DNA of 64,000 nt from Fomitopsis serialis (Eukaryota > Basidiomycota > Agaricomycetes > Polyporales > Fomitopsidaceae): NCBI RefSeq assembly GCF_022376445.1, contig NW_025954965.1, positions 310,001-374,000 of the forward strand. The letters run 5' to 3'. The notes beneath the pieces were generated by a model. It was not told where the DNA came from. It made no database searches and saw only the letters and a program-made list of their open reading frames with translations. Of this stretch, positions 25,501 to 36,500 are shown piece after piece. A program made the translations under genes and the position numbers. The number at the start of each line of letters is the position of its first letter. Position 1 is the first letter of the stretch.

Positions 25501-25640
25501 CTCCTGTTGGACGCTACTCCCAGCCGCGCAAGATCTTCGTGCAACCCAACACCTTCATCGAAAAGGATGAGGTCGTGCTGAAAGAATATCCCCTCACGCC
25601 CGCTGGCGTCATTGAGAGCTTTATTGAACGGCGGCTCTGA
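22578..25640 (+). CDS. DPP3: Dipeptidyl peptidase III (M49 metallopeptidase)
   Basis: DPP III removes dipeptides from the N-termini of short peptides, in the cytosol. The zinc motif HELLGH is at 24485-24502 and the second zinc/catalytic motif EECRAE at 24771-24788, both diagnostic of family M49. Other conserved blocks are [48 protein letters not shown] and [17 protein letters not shown]. It ends IESFIERRL. The start MVNVAADR at 22578 fits the family. About twelve introns are needed, including one that leaves a 6-base exon (ATTCCG) near 24158-24163. The reading frame is broken by at least nine apparent single-base deletions (near 22600, 22857, 23269, 23468, 24000, 24093, 24163, 24247, 24467 and 25412), while the protein between them is fully conserved. 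Read as an intact gene in a poorly polished stretch. Confidence 0.9.
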
Positions 25641-25941
25641 TCTAGCGCGGACTGCTAAGTATGTTTGCCCGGTGACACAATGACCACTGGATCAGTTCTT
25701 GCTTAGTATGCATCCAAAATGGTTGCATGGGGAAATGAAGGCTTCAGCCCGAGCGCAGACAGTGTTTGGGAAGATCCGATGAAAATTAGGTTGTGAAGGC
25801 TTGACCAATGTACAGTACATTTGACAGTGCTATGTAGTGAGCGACGAGTCTTAGCGTGGATAGCAGTGTCTATGGGTGATATAGCGAATGTGTGTAATCC
25901 TGCCTAATGGTATGGTGTATGGGCGAGGCAAGAGACGCAAC
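25641..25941. other. Convergent intergenic region, DPP3 / PTC7-like gene
   Basis: The 3' ends of two converging genes meet here. The sequence is AT-richer than its neighbours and has no recognised coding content. Confidence 0.4.
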
Positions 25942-27599
25942 CTATAATGTCTCCTTGACAAGCGCGACAACCACTGTAACGCTGCAGTGCGTGGTCAGTG
26001 ACAACTTCAGAGAGCGCGCTAGGTTGGTGGACTTACTCGTCCTCTTTCTGGAGAAAAAACAGTTAGAGTCATCCGACCCAATATGAGAGAATAACTCACT
26101 CCACCACGGAAGTACATTCCCTCCCTTGCCGCGGCTCGCTCGAATGGGCTCGCGCGGTTTTTCTTCTTCATGCATGCAGTAGCGTACTCTACTAACCGCT
26201 CTGCGATAGTTTGTACAAGTTTATCGTCCTCGACCTGACCGATATTCGTTATTGGTTGGTAGACTTTGAGAATTGGTCTACGTACGTCTTGTGTTGGCCG
26301 CTTCTCATCAGGTCCGCTTTCCTCTTGAGAGCTTGGCTGCGGAGCAGAGACACTGAATTGACGCGACACGAGCGTACATATCGTGCTCATTTCCGCTGGA
26401 AACACATTATCTGCAAGGCCATCGGTCTGGAAGGTAGGCGACCATTGACATCATTGTCACTCCAGTTACAGATTGATGACATGCGTACATATACAATCAC
26501 AATGTCCCCATCTCGCAGTTTCGTCTCGAGGATGTCTGCTTCACGAGGAGAGTCAACCACGGCGCGAGAGAATCCTGGGATGCCTTGGGGTAGCTTTGAC
26601 AGTTGCCTGCGCGGAAGTTGTGTGAGCGGTGAAAGTATGATGTCAAACTTGCCCTACTTTGGACAGTTAAAGAAGTGTTGCTGTGAGCGTTGTTGATGAA
26701 TTAAATTTGATGAGCGAAATATCGAGAAGCCGCTATCTCCAAGGCTGAGTGAGCGATGTTAGAGCACGACTACTGCGTGGGCACATGGATTGAACATACT
26801 TTGCGGCGCGAAGCACACCGGACGCAGCGTTAAGCGTAAGCAGGCAAGCAGTACTGGAGCCTACAAATCATAAACAGTAGGTGCTCCAGGCTCGTCAGAA
26901 TTCACTGGACGTATGGTACTAACCACATACCCGCTTTAATGCTCCGTTCGCGCAGCACACCCCCATACGCAAGTTCCAGGCACTCCGCCGGACTCATTTC
27001 CCAACCTTCCACCTGCGGACACTCTTGCAGATCCTGAGTGGGATCTGTCTCTGGTTCACCTGCCCACGCATCCTTTGAGTAGCGATGGGCGTGGTACATC
27101 AAGGCTTGCGAGAATAGCGAAGGATCCACTCCTGAGTCGACCCAACCTCCAACACCGTCTGCTACGCCGAACGACACGCCCTAGCATAAACAGAAGCACA
27201 TTGAACAAATACATACAGAGGCATGTCAGAAAGATAGATCGTCCTGAAAGCGGCTCACCTACCGACTGATTTCGCATCTGTGACACGCGGGACTGGTCAA
27301 CTCCCACGCGAAAGGATACCCATATGGAGACTCACGTCCTGCACGTAGAAGAAATCCTCGCCGACATGATTCCCTACCGGTGAGTGGTACTTGTCCAAAA
27401 GGCTATCTCTCCATCCACCGATGTCACTGTCTGGCGCGAAGGGCTTCGTCTTCAAGCGGCGCATTTGGGGATCTGGCGGCTTGCCCGCCCAGCTGGCCCC
27501 AACATGAAAGCGGTACGGTCTTGGCAGCGAAGAGTACGCACGACGGGTAGATTTGAGCCGCGCGGATGTCTTCTGTGTGATACTGCGACCAAGTGACAT
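25942..27599 (-). CDS. PTC7: PTC7-like mitochondrial PP2C phosphatase
   Basis: This is a PP2C-type Ser/Thr phosphatase of the Ptc7/PPTC7 group, Mn/Mg-dependent and mitochondrial; yeast Ptc7 acts on Coq7 in ubiquinone synthesis. The start MSLGRSITQKTSARLKSTRR at 27599 is a mitochondrial-type presequence. The first metal-site region is split: GEDFFYVQD, then a 15-base exon (27263-27277) encoding MRNQS, then GVSFGVADGVGGWVDSG. The C-terminus needs small exons to read GGKEDDVTVVVALVKETL, the family's final metal-binding Asp and beta strand. The middle part (26210-26900) is split by several introns that I could not all place. It converges with DPP3. Assignment to the PTC7 group rests on the VADGVGGW context and the presequence. 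Confidence 0.82.
27263..27277 (-). other. 15-base microexon of the PTC7-like gene
   Basis: On the minus strand the sequence ATGCGAAATCAGTCG is preceded by an acceptor (GTGTCACAG) and followed by a donor (GTAGGTG). Including it in phase 0 joins FFYVQD to GVSFGVADGVGGW through MRNQS. Leaving it out removes five residues just before the metal-binding loop. Confidence 0.75.
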
Positions 27600-28166
27600 G
27601 CTGCAGGTAGTACGGCGGAATGCGGCAGTCTACAGCGCACTCGGACTCGGACGCCACTGGTACTACTCGGCGCTTCCTTCGCGACATCATCGGCACGTGC
27701 TGCAAGCCACACGGCGGATCGGAAACAGCAGCCTGCAGTGGTGCAACGCTCGGCAGTGAGTTGCATAACATCCTTTACAGGCCTTCTCCAGGGAGCATGA
27801 GAGGGATGCCGAGAGGGGGCCCCGGGCAAGGAGTAGATCAGTACTGTTATGCAGCTCACTGCCGAGCGTTGGGTTGTGTAAGTTCTTTCTGTGGCGGATG
27901 TGGTGCGGCCGCAATACAGCACGTAGTATTTCAATGACTGTGTTCAGGTCCCGTCGAGGCCGTGAATGAATCGAACTGTCTTGATGATGCTCACAAGACT
28001 GGCATACTGGGCCGTGATCTCGGTCAGACATCCTGGTCGGCCACCCCATACATTGTTCAACAATCGCACCACATTCATGAACGGGCCCAAGGTAAGTATA
28101 TACCAACAGCAGTGTATATGCTAACAACGGTAACACGAAATCAGACTGCTACATAAGCAAGCAACA
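27600..28166. other. Intergenic region holding a 27-base inverted repeat
   Basis: This lies between the PTC7-like start and the 3' end of the LRR-like gene. Apart from the inverted repeat listed separately, it has no recognised coding content, although frames are open on both strands. Confidence 0.4.
27744..27871. repeat. Imperfect inverted repeat, 27-base arms, 74-base spacer
   Basis: The left arm at 27744-27770 begins CAACGCTCGGCAGTGAG. The right arm at 27845-27871 is its reverse complement with a single mismatch (26 of 27). The arms enclose a GC-rich 74-base spacer containing GAGGGGGCCCCGGG. It could form a stem-loop or be the ends of a very small non-autonomous element. No target-site duplication was evident. 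Confidence 0.75.
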
Positions 28167-30483
28167 TCACTCGGACGCACACCAAGCTCTCAAATCGAAC
28201 GACGTCCTTGACTCCGACTGGTTTTCAGACCCAGGCTTGATTTTCGAGCCCCCTGGCGTACGTTTAGGGTCGACTTTGGGTCCCGACGTGCCGATGCTTG
28301 ACGCTGCAGAACGGCCCGCGCCCTTCGCTTTGCCGCCTGCGAGCACTGGCAGTGACTGAGCGATGGTTGCCTGGGTATTCTTGCTCGGGGGTTTCGATGT
28401 CGCGCGGACGGGCTGTACCTGTTTCCGCGGACGACTTCCGGAGGGTGGTGCAGGTGCAGGGGGGACACGCAGCTGTGAGATCGGCTTGAGAGCCTTCACC
28501 TTCGGAGCTGAAGCCTTCAAAGCACCGTCTGCGGCACTGGTGGATGTCTCACCGAGACGGGAGGAGGAGCCTTTCCTTGATGATGGCTCGGGAGCGAGCG
28601 ATCCTGGAATGAACGGCTTATGTCACCCACCAGACACAACCTGAATCATTTGCGGGACGCACCGACAGGTTTCTGGCACTCGAGGCGCGCCTTCGCTTGT
28701 GTGTCTACCTTGGCTGTTCGTGCGAAGGGATTTCGCGAGATGCTGCGCTCAGGTTCGGCCTCCGTGGGCGAGGCCGGTTCCGCCGTGGCCTGTCGCTCTT
28801 GCAGGCTAGCATGCAGTGCTGTTACCGCCGCTGTCACGTCCGCACGCTTGCGAGCTGCATTCGTGGACAGTAGATGTCCATCTGCCAGCGGCGCGTCAAC
28901 CCTGGCCCTCTTCCGGCGAGCTGCGCCGCTTAGGGACACGTTCGAAGGTGCGTGTCCGAGTCCTGAGGTAGGCAGCGAATCCCAGGCTGGTGGGAATCGG
29001 AAGAGCATGAGTTTTGTGGAATCTGTGGTCGCGGGCCTGTGTACACGATTTGACACATTGAATGCAGTAGGAGCACGAGGACGCGCCACGCTCTGCTCAT
29101 AGAAACGCATCACCGAGTTGTGCCGTGCTGCGAGGAGGGTTTCTTCTTCGGCAACCCTGACCATGTCGCGTTGCCCGGGCGACCCGTGGAGTCCACGATT
29201 GCTGAAGTCTTGGAACGTAATCTCCGAGTCACCTTCGTTGGCCTCGTCTTCGCCGTTCCAGGAGACGTCGCCTTGTTCGGGCTGAGCTTCTCTGAGTACA
29301 GTAGCATGACCGTTCATCCAGAAGTCCCTGCCCGGTGACTCCCCGGCAACTCCAAGTGACGATGAAGATCTTGTCAGATTGGGTGAGTTTGCCGGTGGAC
29401 GAAAGACATCTCGTCGGCTGCCTATCGAGACCGTCTCGTCCGACGAACGTATCGCGCGTGCACTAGCAGACGACACATTGTGCTCAAGCCCGTTCACTCT
29501 GAGTACGTATGGTTGTGGATGTGAGAATACGGTGCATTGCTCGCGTTGAGCAAGCATGTCTAGGGTTGACAGAGCGTGTGGAAAGGGGGTGGGATGGAAA
29601 AGCTGGCCATGGGGGCATGGTTCGAAGGAAGATGCACTTTTGTACCTGCAGCGGGTACCCCGGATGTCTGCTCTCCGTCAGTCTTCCACAGTGATACTTG
29701 ACAACCCAAAATTTGACACTCACCAACCACAGACAGCAACGGAAACATGGGGAGACAGTCAAAGACTTTGTCCTCAATATTGATGCAGTCACGCAGGCTG
29801 AGGATACGCAAGCCCCATGGTCCGCGCCTGTGGGCCCTGGGAGACGTATCCTCAATCTCCTCGTCCTCAGAGATGGTCAAAGTCTTTGCGAGAGACTTGA
29901 TACCCCATGTGCCGAGCGCGGTACCACTCGCATCAAATGCGCAGAGGCTATGCAACTCCTTGAGCAACACAATGTTCTTGTCCGTAAGCTCCTGGCACCC
30001 CGGGAGCTCAAGGATCGTCAAAAGGGCGAATTCCGGAGTTGGAGGGATGCGTTGCAGCAAGGGGACGTGTGTATCAGCAAGAGGTAGCGTGTACACACGA
30101 AACTGTGCTGGGATGTCGTCGTATAGTTGCACGAGCAGCGCCCAGAGACGCGGATCGACCCGCGTCAAATCGAGTGGCCGGTCCGGCCTGTATGCTGGAA
30201 TGAGCTCGCGCAGGATGTCGTGCGCTTCCCGGGTCTTCGGAGGTCTGTAGGTAAGACGAAGTGGACCTAGAGTGTGTATCTCGTCTGGATAGCCGAGGAG
30301 AGCCTGAAAGCAAAAATAGGTTAGGGACGGCAGATGGTTCGGTTTCCCGCGCGATTGTGTCGCCAGGTCGTATTGAGTAGACGTTCGCGACGCCTGCGGC
30401 AACGTGGTTTTCAAAACGGTGATGCCCGCCTCGTCAAAGGTGCGCGTCTGGCGTGGCCGCCAGAGTCGGATGGGCTTGCTCAT
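28167..30483 (-). CDS. Uncharacterised LRR-like (RNI-type) protein with disordered C-terminus
   Basis: The start MSKPIRLWRPRQTRTFDEAG at 30483 is the first ATG in the frame. The N-terminal part has leucine-rich repeat-like blocks in the style of F-box/RNI proteins: LLTILELPGCQELTDKNIVLL, LCAFDASGTALGTWGIKSL, and GLRILSLRDCINIEDKVFDCL. The later exons (28646-29470, then 28167-28560) are charged, Ser/Pro/Ala-rich and probably disordered. They contain basic stretches such as ARRKRARV, so nuclear location is possible. At least three introns are required. No F-box was seen. The family is found as hypothetical proteins in mushroom-forming fungi as far as I can tell; I assign no function. Confidence 0.65.
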
Positions 30484-31632
30484 CACAAGCAAGAAGGATC
30501 CAAGGTGAACGCCCCAAAACTTCAGGCTTCAAGTTAGGTATGTGCTGAGAGGGCCATCATGAGTAGAGACGGACGGACGACCACGAACGATGGACCGTGA
30601 CGGTCGCGGTCTCTGTGGAACTTCTCACGAGGCGGTGACACGGTCATGTGACCGCGATTCACCGACACTGCCTAATGTCTGTACTCTGAATTGTTAGACC
30701 AGATATTAGTACATTGCATGGGCTGTAGCAGCTGTTGATTGCATCCCGAAGGCTTCGTTTCCCAAATCGTGCCTTCGCTCAATCCGCATAACGATCAACC
30801 GAGCAAGCCAGGTCCCAAGACCAATTCACGCAAGTGACCATGGACCCCGCCACCCACTCACCCACCACTCTTGTCTGCATGGATCAATATGTTGCCGTCT
30901 AACAACCGTAGCGGAGAGAAGTCATATGTCCGAGTGTCGTTCCGGCTGCAACGTTCCTCGCCTTGCGGTCCCGTAAGGCGCCCAAATATTGTTCGACGAG
31001 CCTTCCCATAAGTACAGTAAGCACCAGTGACAATAGACAGCGCAAGTTCGTCAAACCGAAATCACAAAACGACGGTGATGAGAAATGAAGTCCGCAGCGA
31101 GCAGCCAAATTATGTGTTATTTCTGTCAATGTTTGAGAGGCTCGTACGGAAACAGTAGGGTGCATAGCCCTGTGTCATCTATACTACAAGAGGCGTCAGA
31201 TATTCACACGGGGGGGACAAACGGCTGAGACAAAGACGACATCTGATTGGCTGAGAGACGGACGCCCGAGCGCTGCCCGAGCCTAGCTGCGCGAATACTG
31301 TCGACTCCTCCACTTGTTAGAACGTGCGGCGCTCAATTTCTCACTCTGGCATGTACATATGTAGTCCACTCGCTGCGCTCTTCGACCTAGCCGAACCCTC
31401 TAAGTTTGGAAGCATGCTTGATCTTGTGCGGACCGTCGAATCGCTCGCGGCGTTGCCTCATGCATCTGCCACTGCCACCCTCTCCCTCTCTCGCCGTGGG
31501 CACCACCCCCTCAATATTCATCCACGACGGCCTGGCTCGAGCTCAGGCGTGCAGTACGAGCATCACCACGAGCGCGACAACAGTGGCACTGTGAAGCGCA
31601 TCGAAGGCCCGAGACGGAACGATGGGCACGCA

Positions 31633-32130
31633 GGGTAAGTGCCCAGCATGCGTATGCGACCGACGAGCGCGTGAGCAACAGACACGAAGATGAGTGCCAT
31701 TATTGCACGCGAGCGAGCTGGCTAAGAACGGGCGTGGGGTATGGTCGGCAGGTCCGGGCACACAGAACACACGTTGACCGTGAACGCGCAGGGCATAAGC
31801 CCAGCACACAAACACGGCCGACGACCGGACCACGGGTGCATCAGCGAAGGAATCGGACGGATGGGAGAATGTGGCAGGCGCAGGGCGCAGTCGCCGTGGC
31901 GCCATGAAGCGCGATACACACACCGACCACGAGCGCACCGGGCGAATGCCCAGCACGCAGACACGGCCGACGGACGCGCGCGGAGCGAGCGGGCAGGCGG
32001 GCGAGCAGGCGTGGACGGGCAATCGGATAGGCAAGCGAGTGGATGGGTGGGAGAGCCCGCAGGCGACAGCGCACACATCAACCGCGAGCGCGATGGGCGA
32101 ACACTTACTGCACGCAGGCACGGCTGACGT
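31633..32130. repeat. Degenerate tandem repeat, about four units of ~150-158 bases
   Basis: A core resembling GGGCGAATGCCCAGCACGC followed by ACACGGCCGACG recurs at 31633, 31791, 31940 and 32095 (spacings 158, 149 and 155). Copies are diverged by eye at 15-40 percent of positions. Each is preceded by a GACCGTGAACGCG-like block in the later copies. The composition is strongly GC-rich and purine/GC-skewed compared with flanking DNA. Confidence 0.6.
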
Positions 32131-32639
32131 ACGCGTGCGCAGAGGCGTGCGAGCATGCAGGGCAAAGTGCCACCGTAAAGCGTAGCTGACGAGCGGACCA
32201 TGGGCCCGGACGTAGCTACGAGCAGGGAGGGCGGACAGACGGCGGGCGGCAATACCAAGGGTGCAGGCACAACGCGCACGAGTCGGAGTCGGAGAGTGGC
32301 TACTCGGAGGCCCTGGGCATAGGTGTGCTGCATGCCTGAATAACTTCCAGGTTCTGCTGTTGATGAGCGGGTTATAGGGACACCATGATTCCCAGACTAC
32401 AAACGTCGTTCACTGGCTGTCATGAACAGCATGCCCAAATCACTGGATGCCGCATTCGTTGACGCGACGCAGGATTGTATCTGAAATGGTATGTGCGTCA
32501 TCCCCCGAACTCCAGTCTGACCATCTCTCCACTACGGCCTCGCGCTCTGCCTCGCGCGTCGCACGCCAAAAATTCGGAATGACGACAGTTGAAGCGACTT
32601 TGAAACTCGCGGCGACAGTCAACCATCTCACGCGCGGGA

Positions 32640-33001
32640 TCGAGCCCAACGCGGGTGGTGGCGGCGCGAAGAACATTCAATCGGCACGCAATACACGAAC
32701 ATGTACCCGAAGACGGTGTCTTCGACCCGGCGATGTTCTCGGATCCTGCCAGTATGTTCAGCCTCGCGATGGAACAAGCGGCGGCGGCGGCGAACGGACT
32801 TCATTCGGAGTGGTGATGTGTTCTCGCCGAGGAGCGTTGTGCTGCTGAATGAGTATGCCGCTGAGGCGGGAGGAGGTACTGGGATATGCGGAGGACACTG
32901 AGGAGGAGTTCGAAGAGTTTAATGCAGAGGATGACGAGGACGAGGATGGGCACATCGCGGTAATGAGACACCGTCGAGTGGCAAGGAATCATTGTGCATG
33001 A
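32640..33001 (+). pseudogene. Possible remnant of an acidic-tailed protein gene
   Basis: Three frames read in sequence give protein-like blocks: EHVPEDGVFDPAMFSDPASM and a run of five Ala, then VFSPRSVVLLNEYAAEA, then REEVLGYAEDTEEEFEEF and an acidic run ending MRHRRVARNHCA. They lie in three frames with no GT-AG introns that would join them. This suggests a broken or mis-sequenced gene 3' end. The family is not recognised. The call depends on the protein-like composition only. Confidence 0.3.
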
Positions 33002-33597
33002 ACTGGGCTACATAGCTGCCACGCAAGGCCCTATGAGCACTAGGTAATTACATGTATACAGAGCAATCCATGAATCTGGCCACTCAGCCGCCTCCATACG
33101 GGAATCGGCTTCTTGACCTTCTGACTCAGCAAGCAACTCGAGTTGCAGTTCCGTGTCTCTGCGGACTCATATGGTATGTATGTACAGTACAACTGTATTT
33201 GCGAGTGCACACCGCTACCGTAGCGTAGCACGGGCTTCGGCTAGTTCAAATACACATGAGGCTCTTATGCATATTTATGATGCGAAAGAGGTCGCCGTCG
33301 CGCGGGCGCAGAGGAGGCGAGCGGGCGGGATCAGGAGAAGAGGGTGGACTTAAGCGGTTATGCGAGCGCTTCCCCTGGCCTGCGCAACGAGTTCCCACGG
33401 AGGTAAGGCGGTGAGCAAAAGAGCTGCGACGCCCACTCCCACTTCTATATCACCGACAACGGCCGGCTCCCCAGTCTCAGCGCAAGGCCTTCTCTGCTAC
33501 CCTCATATCCCTCCAGTCTGTCGCTGGCCCTTCCACTCCTTAATAACCGTCTTTGCTAGTACTTCTACCACAGCGTCTTGTCCTACTCACCTTAGCC

Positions 33598-36500
33598 ATG
33601 GCCGCACCTCCAGGATATGGACCTCCGAACCCTCATAATCCGTTCTCTGACCAACCATCGCCGTATGGAGCACCCTTGCGTCAATACCCCGGGGATCATG
33701 ACTACGCCAGTCGCAATGCCAGTACGGTTCCGCTAACCAACCCTGCATACTTCGATACCGCGCCAAAGTGTGAGTTGCTGCCCTTGCCCTGTCCTTCTAC
33801 CCCAGTGTTGTGCCTTGTGAATGCGCTGACCTTCCTGAATACCAGCGGTTGCGGGAAGCGTTGAATCGATGGACGGGTTCGACCGTCCGTACAGTGCTTC
33901 GGTGAACTCTCGCTTTAGTACGGGCACCGCGGACGGCCCCTACAACCCTTTCGCGGACATGCCTGGTTCTGGTGAACCCTACCCCGCGTGGACGTCCGAG
34001 CGGGATATTCCCATGTCTGCCGAGGAAATTGAGGACATCTTCCTTGACCTTGCCCAGAAGTTTGGTTTCCAGAGGGATTCCATGCGTAACATGGTGAGCT
34101 GTTCCACCAAAATTTATTTTGAATGTTGCTGAACGCTTCACCCCCCCCCCCCCCCCCCATAGTACGACTTTCTGATGCAACTGCTGGACTCGAGAGCGTC
34201 GCGCATGTCACCCAATCAGGCCCTCATCACCATCCACGCTGACTACATTGGCGGGCAACATGCCAACTACCGCAAGTGGTACTTCGCCGCACAGCTCAAC
34301 CTTGACGACGCCGTTGGCCAGACGCAGAACCCCGGCTTGCAACGTCTGCGGAGTGTCACAGCAAAAGTGCAGACGACCAGCACGAAACACCTCGACAGTG
34401 CTCTCAACCGCTGGCGCAATGCGATGCACAACATGAGCCAGTACGACCGGCTGCGGCAGGTCGCCCTCTGGCTGCTGTGCTGGGCTGAGGCCGGGAACGT
34501 CCGGTTTACCCCCGAGTGCCTTGCATTCATCTTCAAGTGCGCGGACGACTACTATCGCAGTCCCGAGTGCCAGAACCGTGTCGATCCTGTGCCTGAGGGT
34601 CTCTACCTCGAGTCCATTATCAAGCCTCTATATCGCTTCATGAGGGATCAGGGCTACGAGGTTGTTGAGGGCAAGTTCGTGCGGAGGGAGAGGGAACACC
34701 ACGAGATTATCGGGTACGACGACATCAACCAGTTGTTCTGGTATCCCGAGGGTATCGCCAAGATTATATGTCACGATAACGTACGTCTAGTCTCTATCCG
34801 GCCGCTGTGCGTGGCTCACATAGGTTCGTCTGCAGACGCGGTTGGTCGATGTCCCACCAGCTCAGCGGTTCATGAGGCTTGGCAAGGTGAACTGGAACCG
34901 CGTCTTTTTCAAGACGTTCTTCGAGAAGCGTTCCTTGGGACACTTGCTCATGAACTTCAACCGTATTTGGATCCTGCATATCGCGGTCTACTGGTTCTAC
35001 ACCGCGTTCAACTCGCCTAAGGTGTACACGGCGCCGAATAAGTCTCAACCATCCCCGGCAATGACGTGGTCGGCCACGGCTCTGGGCGGTGCCGTTGCGA
35101 CACTCATCATGATCTGTGCCACGCTCGCTGAGTTCTCCTTCACGCCTACGACCTGGAACAATGCCTCTCACTTGACGACCCGACTGATTTTCCTGCTGGT
35201 CGTGCTCGCTCTCACAGGCGGTCCGACCGTGTATATTGCCTTGGTCGACGACACCAAGTCCAACATCCCGCTCTACGTTGGCATCGCGCAATTCGGCGTG
35301 TCTGTGGTGGCCACGCTCGCATTCGGTATCCTCCCGTCTGGCCGTATGTTCGGCGACCGTGTGGCAGGCAAGTCGCGGAAATACCTCGCGTCGCAGACGT
35401 TCACTGCGGCCTATCCCGGCTTGACGTCCAGTGCCCGGTTCGCGTCCGTACTCATGTGGCTGCTGATCTGGGGCTGCAAGTATGTCGAGTCCTACTTCTT
35501 CCTTACATCCTCGTTCAGCCAGCCTATTCTCGTCATGGCGAATATGAGGGTGCAGAACTGCAGCGACAAGATCTTCGGCAACGCCCTCTGCTCGAACCAA
35601 GTCAAATTCGCCCTCGCCGTCATGTATGTGATGGATCTGGTACTCTTCTTCCTGGACACGTATCTATGGTACATCATCTGGGTAGTCGTCTTCAGTGTGT
35701 GCCGCTCGTTTTACCTCGGATTGTCCATCTGGACGCCGTGGAAGGAAGTCTACACGCGCATGCCCAAGAGGATCTACGCGAAGCTGTTGGCGACTGCGGA
35801 GATGGAAGTTAAGTACAAGCCCAAGGTGAGCATCGCATACATATGTCCCTAGACTGTCACTCATTGCAATGTCTCCTAGGTTCTCGTGTCCCAGATTTGG
35901 AACGCGGTCATCATCTCCATGTACCGCGAGCATCTCCTGTCGATCAACCATGTGCAGCGACTGTTGTACCACCAAGTCGACGGACCGGATGGGCGCCGTG
36001 TACTCCGCGCACCTCCCTTCTTCACGCACAACACCGGTAGAGAGAGCGACTTCTTCCCTACTAGCGGCGAGGCTCAGCGCCGTATCTCGTTCTTTGCGAC
36101 TTCCCTCACGACGGCTTTCCCTGACCCGTTGCCCGTCGAGTCCATGCCTACTTTTACGGTCCTGGTTCCGCACTACTCGGAGAAGATTCTCCTGAGCTTG
36201 CGGGAGATCATCAGGGAGGAAGACCAGAACACTCGCGTCACGCTGCTGGAGTATCTGAAGCAGCTTCACCCGATCGAGTGGGACAACTTCGTCAAGGATA
36301 CCAAGATCCTGTCCGAGGAGAACTCGGCCACGAACACTGTCGACGGTCACGATATGAACGAGAAACACGATAGTCGCTCGGATGATCTTCCGTTCTACTG
36401 TATTGGCTTCAAGACAGCGGCTCCGGAGTATACCCTGCGCACACGTATCTGGGCTTCACTTCGGGCGCAGACGCTTTACCGGACGGTTTCGGGTATGATG

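Larger units (their letters stand above)
30484..33597. other. Gene-poor 3.1 kb upstream of the glucan synthase gene
   Basis: This stretch has no recognised conserved gene. It holds a degenerate ~155-base repeat (31633-32130) and a possible gene relic (32640-33001), both listed separately. The last 250 bases, which include a CT-rich run (33420-33595), are likely the FKS promoter and leader. Long minus-strand open frames at 31543-32333 follow the repeat composition and are not supported as genes. Confidence 0.4.

Noticed and set aside
20558..25640. Calling the TPR gene and DPP3 pseudogenes
   Set aside because: Apart from the one-base breaks the proteins are conserved to the last residue, catalytic motifs are intact, splice sites are good, and no in-frame nonsense codon occurs within a block.
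28167..30483. Calling the LRR-like protein an F-box protein
   Set aside because: The repeats look RNI-like but I could not find an F-box at the N-terminus, so only the repeat similarity is kept.
31543..32333. Overlapping minus-strand frames of 192 and 203 codons
   Set aside because: They follow the GC-rich degenerate repeat, repeat the same peptide motifs in two frames, and have no recognisable domain.
34794..35600. Long minus-strand reading frame (268 codons) opposite FKS
   Set aside because: It is the antisense shadow of the conserved glucan synthase exon; its composition follows the codon bias of the plus strand and it matches no family.
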